Assembly (NCBI GenBank): GCA_965215825.1
Contig: CBDCEM010000003.1
Coordinates: forward strand, 1,054,001 to 1,118,000
Length of the DNA: 64,000 nt
Reading direction: 5' to 3'
Origin: JAWPMT01 sp965215825
Lineage (GTDB): Bacteria; Bacteroidota; Bacteroidia; Cytophagales; Cyclobacteriaceae
Positions 60,786 to 64,000 of this stretch are shown here, piece by piece. Below the pieces are notes generated by a model. That model worked only from the letters and a program-made list of their open reading frames with translations, had not been told where the DNA came from and made no database searches. Position 1 is the stretch's first letter, and the number at the start of each line of letters is the position of its first letter. The translations under genes and the position numbers were made by a program.

Positions 60786-60897
60786 ATGCTTGTAATTGAA
60801 GTATTTGTAGCCCCGTGATTATGAGTTAATCTTTCAGAACATTTCAGGAATTCTTGAGAAATCATTTATCTAAATAGATCCCTGATGATGAAGACAA

Positions 60898-61182
60898 TTA
60901 AGCGCGATCCAATTCTTTTTCCAGTTGATCAATAATTTTCATCGTATCCCTGACCAACTCATCCCATTCCAAGGTATAGACGTTTCTATCTAGAGCTCCT
61001 TTTAGAAAACGCTGGGCCAGATTATCTACTTTGTCTTTTAAGGAGATGAGTGAGTTTATCAGCGCTGGGCTGTCGAATGGAGATCGTTTGGTTTTATCTA
61101 ATAGGCGATCGATGATATCCCTTAGGTCTCCGCCTTCCCTGTATGCCAGCTTTAGGCTTCTAAGCTCTTGCAAATCATTCAT
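60898..61182 (-). CDS. Small helical protein of unknown function
   Basis: A 94-residue soluble protein that is helical throughout (LQELRSLKLAYREGGDLRDI and LISLKDKVDNLAQRFLKGAL). It has no cysteine, no signal peptide and no recognisable motif. It is alone in its transcription unit. Its overall look recalls small helical adaptor domains of Bacteroidota proteins, but I do not assign a family. Confidence 0.6.
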   Translation of the reverse strand: MNDLQELRSLKLAYREGGDLRDIIDRLLDKTKRSPFDSPALINSLISLKDKVDNLAQRFLKGALDRNVYTLEWDELVRDTMKIIDQLEKELDRA

Positions 61183-61261
61183 AGTTTATTCGTCTTACTT
61201 CCAAAAGTAGGAAGCACAATTGAAAACTTTTCACCTCAATAGCACTGAAATTTTGGTCCTA

Positions 61262-63460
61262 TCAAAACTGCTTCAATAGTGTCACTTTACCGATAAACTG
61301 CTGTTCTTCGAAAGGGTTTTCAAGGTCATCAATACGCGTATCGTTGAATACCAGATAAACAAATGACAGGGGCTGATATTCCCAGCTAGCACGAACGTTC
61401 CAACGTCCTCGATCGTCAAAGCTATTGTACTGATAAAAGGCAGACAATTGTACGCGAGGATTCAGGGCAAAGCGTGAGCCGATGGTAACTAAATGGGTGG
61501 AAAGGTCACTTTCTGTGGTACCTACACCCTTGAGGTCGTTGAATTCATAGTCGACGGTTAGCGCAGCATGAGGAACGGGAGCTAGTCTTAATGAGGACCT
61601 GATCGTATTTCTTGTCCCATTGTAAAAATCTCCGAAGTTATAGCTCAACCCTGCAGACCATTTCCTGGACTGATCGGTATTGTACCGGACCGTGAACCGC
61701 GTGTAGTAGTAGTTGTCTTCCTCGATGGTAAGCCCCAGCGGAGAAAAAGCGAAATTGATGTTTTGCCAGGTGGGGGTGAAGGACATTTCTAAGAAACTGT
61801 TGTCCTTGAACCAGGTATAAACAGGGAAGATGTACAAACTCGCCTGTTGAAAACGGGAAGGATCACTCGCGTCGTGATTGAGATTTGCAAAAACGCCCGG
61901 ATCCCAACGCCGAATCCAATTCACCTTGGGCCGTAGGATGTAATATCCACCATGGTCATGACGGATCACATTGCTTTGACGTACAAATCCCATCCGTGGA
62001 TTGTAGTTTTCATCGGTGTACTCGAGGAACATGCCCAGGTACCATTTGTTGGAATTCATCCGAGCCGCTAGTCTTCCGGCATAACCTGTTTGTTCTGTGG
62101 CTTCGTCAATCGATGAGGTCAATAAGTACTGCATGTTCCATTGGCTGGTGGGGCGAAACTGTCCATCCACCGAGATAGTGGTGTTGTTATTGGCTGTAGT
62201 ACCTGTATTGTCAAGCTGTTCGTCGGACCTTTGAGTCACCATTACACCAATATTGTTTTCCCGACCATAGTTGCGCAGGTACCTCAAAACACCGAAGTTG
62301 GCCGCCTGTGAATTGCTGGTTTCTCCCTGTCGGACGAACAGCCCTGCAATGGCCTGTCGATCTGTTCGATTCGTAAACCTCGCGCCTGCGTGAATAGGAG
62401 CAGGTGCCGCATTGAAGCTGCCCTGCAGTCCGATTCTACGACTGAAGAAGGGACGAATAGACTGTTGTCCACTTCCTGCCCAAATGCCTGAGTTCTCAAG
62501 GAAAAACTGTCGCTGCTCTGGGAAAAAGATGTTGAATCGTTCCAGGTTGTTCACTGCCCGGTCGACATCTGCTTGCGCAAAATCCGTATTGAAAGTCAGA
62601 TCTAATACAGACCTGGGATTGATGGCCCACTTTACGTCGCCCCCGATTTTCAGGTCTCCTTCAGAGCTGAAACTAGTACCGTCCTTAATATCATCATATT
62701 GGTATAGCGTGTAAGGTTCTATGCGAATGTTTGCTGAGGGTGGAGGTACTTCAATTCCTTTCAGCTTAGCTGCGTAGGTCATCCGATATGGTGTGAAGGA
62801 TTGCGGAATGGCAGGAAAGGTGGATACTTCAATGTCTCGTCGAGCGTACCGTACAAGCGTCACACCCCACTCCACGGGTTTGCCGGCTTCAGGGAGGTCG
62901 TACCTAAGTGTTTTGAAGGGTATGGACATCTCTACAGTGTATCCTTCTTCAGATCGCTGGGTTCGTACCCTCCATAGCGTATTCCATCCATTGTCGAAAT
63001 TATTGCCATTGAAGTTTTGAAGGTCTCTTTGATTACCGTAGGGAGTCGTCTGGAAGGCCTGGGCATATTGCTTTAGGTTTTGTGGATCAAGGGCCACACC
63101 AAAAATGTCGTTATTGCCCCAACCAAAATCCCTTCGCAGGTCCTGGACGCGAATGCCCTTCAGGCCTACGGAATCGAAACACCAGGCGGCGATATAAAGG
63201 TTCTTTTCATCATAAAGAAACTTGACCCTGGTTTGGTATCGGATCGGACCACCTTGGCGCGGCTCAACTCGGAAGAAGTTTTCTACTGCCTTCCCTTCTT
63301 GCCAATCGGCTTCATCGAGTCGTCCATCTACATTGATGGAAGTCGAGGCTTTCCGGGCCTGAACTTCAATCGGAATTTCAGGGGGAGGGAAGTTTTCAGT
63401 TTCTTGCGCCAGTGACCAACTGGCAAAAAGTATTAGCGAGTAGCTGAAAAAATGTCGCAT
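61262..63460 (-). CDS. DUF5916 protein with CBM9-like N-terminal domain
   Basis: A 732-residue exported protein with a signal peptide (MRHFFSYSLILFASWSLAQ). Residues about 30-230 resemble a carbohydrate-binding family 9 domain (ASTSINVDGRLDEADWQEGK, then FLYDEKNLYIAAWCFD). The remainder reads as a DUF5916 outer-membrane beta-barrel with alternating aromatic strands and a final QF. Such proteins are common in Bacteroidota and may bind or transport sugars or peptides; the function is not established. Confidence 0.82.
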   Translation of the reverse strand: MRHFFSYSLILFASWSLAQETENFPPPEIPIEVQARKASTSINVDGRLDEADWQEGKAVENFFRVEPRQGGPIRYQTRVKFLYDEKNLYIAAWCFDSVGLKGIRVQDLRRDFGWGNNDIFGVALDPQNLKQYAQAFQTTPYGNQRDLQNFNGNNFDNGWNTLWRVRTQRSEEGYTVEMSIPFKTLRYDLPEAGKPVEWGVTLVRYARRDIEVSTFPAIPQSFTPYRMTYAAKLKGIEVPPPSANIRIEPYTLYQYDDIKDGTSFSSEGDLKIGGDVKWAINPRSVLDLTFNTDFAQADVDRAVNNLERFNIFFPEQRQFFLENSGIWAGSGQQSIRPFFSRRIGLQGSFNAAPAPIHAGARFTNRTDRQAIAGLFVRQGETSNSQAANFGVLRYLRNYGRENNIGVMVTQRSDEQLDNTGTTANNNTTISVDGQFRPTSQWNMQYLLTSSIDEATEQTGYAGRLAARMNSNKWYLGMFLEYTDENYNPRMGFVRQSNVIRHDHGGYYILRPKVNWIRRWDPGVFANLNHDASDPSRFQQASLYIFPVYTWFKDNSFLEMSFTPTWQNINFAFSPLGLTIEEDNYYYTRFTVRYNTDQSRKWSAGLSYNFGDFYNGTRNTIRSSLRLAPVPHAALTVDYEFNDLKGVGTTESDLSTHLVTIGSRFALNPRVQLSAFYQYNSFDDRGRWNVRASWEYQPLSFVYLVFNDTRIDDLENPFEEQQFIGKVTLLKQF

Positions 63461-63523
63461 AATTTTGAGTTTTAATTGAAAGAATTTTACTGCTCCGGGT
63501 TGACTAATCCCTGAGATTTGTTT

Positions 63524-64000
63524 TTATATATCTATTCTCATAATGATCCTTTGCTCTCCAGAGCCAGTGAGGCTGGGAGATCGGTGAACTATTCCAGGAG
63601 TACCATTGAGACGGTTGGGAATTTCTCCCTTAAGAATCCCGACCTCAAAGGGCTCCATTCGTTTGATAAGTTTTGGGTCTTTTACAATTTGATGGTTGTT
63701 TTTACCCAACGCGGTTCGCCTAACTCCCTTTTCCGGGAGCCATTCCGTTCCGGGGCCGTGGTAAGTTGTGAACAATCGCAAGTCATAACCATCCAGATGA
63801 AATTTGGAACAGGCATCATTACGAACCATGCGTAAATGTAAGATGCCGGCACCCGTATCAGACATTCGTAAAAAATCTTTAGCCAGGAATGATAAATCTC
63901 GCCAAAAAGCGCTGGCACTGGGCTCAAAAGCGGGATCCCAAGCTTTTCTGACTTGTCTTAAATCACTGTCTAAGGAGGAAAGACCTATGTGAATTTTGAT
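63524..64000 (-). CDS. DUF1826-family protein, C-terminal part (cut by window edge)
   Basis: The minus-strand frame is open from the right edge to the stop at 63524, at least 158 residues, with the N-terminus outside the window. It contains RLFTTYHGPGTEWLPEKGVR and the closing VHRSPSLTGSGEQRIIMRID, which are typical of DUF1826. Upstream residues such as FWRDLSFLAKDFLRMSDTGA continue in the same frame past an internal ATG at 63865, so that ATG is not the start. Relatives are sometimes found near zinc-responsive genes, but that cannot be tested here. Confidence 0.8.
   Translation of the reverse strand: MKIHIGLSSLDSDLRQVRKAWDPAFEPSASAFWRDLSFLAKDFLRMSDTGAGILHLRMVRNDACSKFHLDGYDLRLFTTYHGPGTEWLPEKGVRRTALGKNNHQIVKDPKLIKRMEPFEVGILKGEIPNRLNGTPGIVHRSPSLTGSGEQRIIMRIDI

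Noticed and set aside
63518..63835. Open 105-codon plus-strand frame at the right edge
   Set aside because: The minus strand here encodes a clear DUF1826 protein, so this is its shadow.

Overview
The window looks like ordinary chromosome of a member of the Bacteroidota, most likely a marine, aerobic member of the Cytophagales. The pointers are a type IX secretion C-terminal sorting domain, a SusC/ZnuD-style TonB receptor with an N-terminal CarboxypepD_reg-like domain, a DUF5916 outer-membrane protein, several TAnnTTTG-type -7 promoter boxes, periplasmic TPR regulators, and a moderate G+C content (mid-40s percent by eye). I see no rRNA or tRNA genes, no CRISPR array, no transposase and no phage genes. 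All family calls were made by reading protein motifs; no database search was possible.

Layout. Positions 1-4.0 kb hold a partial lipoprotein, an ABC1/UbiB-like kinase with a TetR-like regulator (both minus), and a secreted protein with an ATP-grasp enzyme (plus). From 4.3 to 18.5 kb there is a secreted M20 peptidase followed by a near-complete aerobic phenylacetate pathway: paaK, a sodium:solute symporter, then paaE-A-B-C-D-G-H-I, and after a repeat-filled spacer paaZ (fused to an extra DUF1569/DinB-like domain) and a paaF-like hydratase. The thiolase paaJ is not in the window. Two abutting perfect palindromes lie just upstream of paaE and are a likely operator. From 18.6 to 22.0 kb come a hypothetical gene, a GC-rich island, a GrpB-family protein and a T9SS-exported protein resembling a glycosidase.

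From 22.1 to 29.3 kb lies the most unusual region. It has an ECF sigma factor, its zinc-binding membrane anti-sigma factor with a periplasmic TPR-like tail, a large membrane-anchored periplasmic TPR-CHAT (caspase-like) protease, two paralogous proteins of about 50 residues that flank the protease gene, and a membrane-spanning TPR-HTH regulator. All the TPR parts are predicted to be periplasmic and the outputs cytoplasmic, which suggests a protease-based envelope signalling module. A GNAT-like gene and a small TPR protein follow.

From 31 to 37.2 kb a minus-strand operon encodes a hybrid histidine kinase, a CheY-like receiver, a 91-residue orphan, a PhnP-like metallo-hydrolase and an RqcH-like ribosome-rescue factor. 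Then come miaA, pfkA and a glycosyltransferase. From 40.7 to 45.1 kb lies the sppA-bioB-thioesterase-aminotransferase operon (minus), divergent from folK, a TauE/SafE permease, a class V aminotransferase, a flippase and a sulfotransferase-like gene. From 49.7 to 56.3 kb are a methyltransferase, a glycosyltransferase, a YfhO-like membrane protein, an alcohol dehydrogenase and a lipase.

From 56.4 to 60.8 kb there is a self-contained metal regulon: a Fur/Zur-family repressor, a TonB-dependent receptor translationally coupled to it, and an acidic lipoprotein with two copies of one domain. Five copies of a 15-bp motif (TGCA-N6-TTGCR) lie only in the control regions found here: one before the repressor, three with exact 28-bp spacing before the lipoprotein, and one before an ORF-free unit of about 130 nt that ends in a strong terminator and may be a metal-controlled small RNA. 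The window ends with a small helical protein, a DUF5916 protein and a partial DUF1826 protein.
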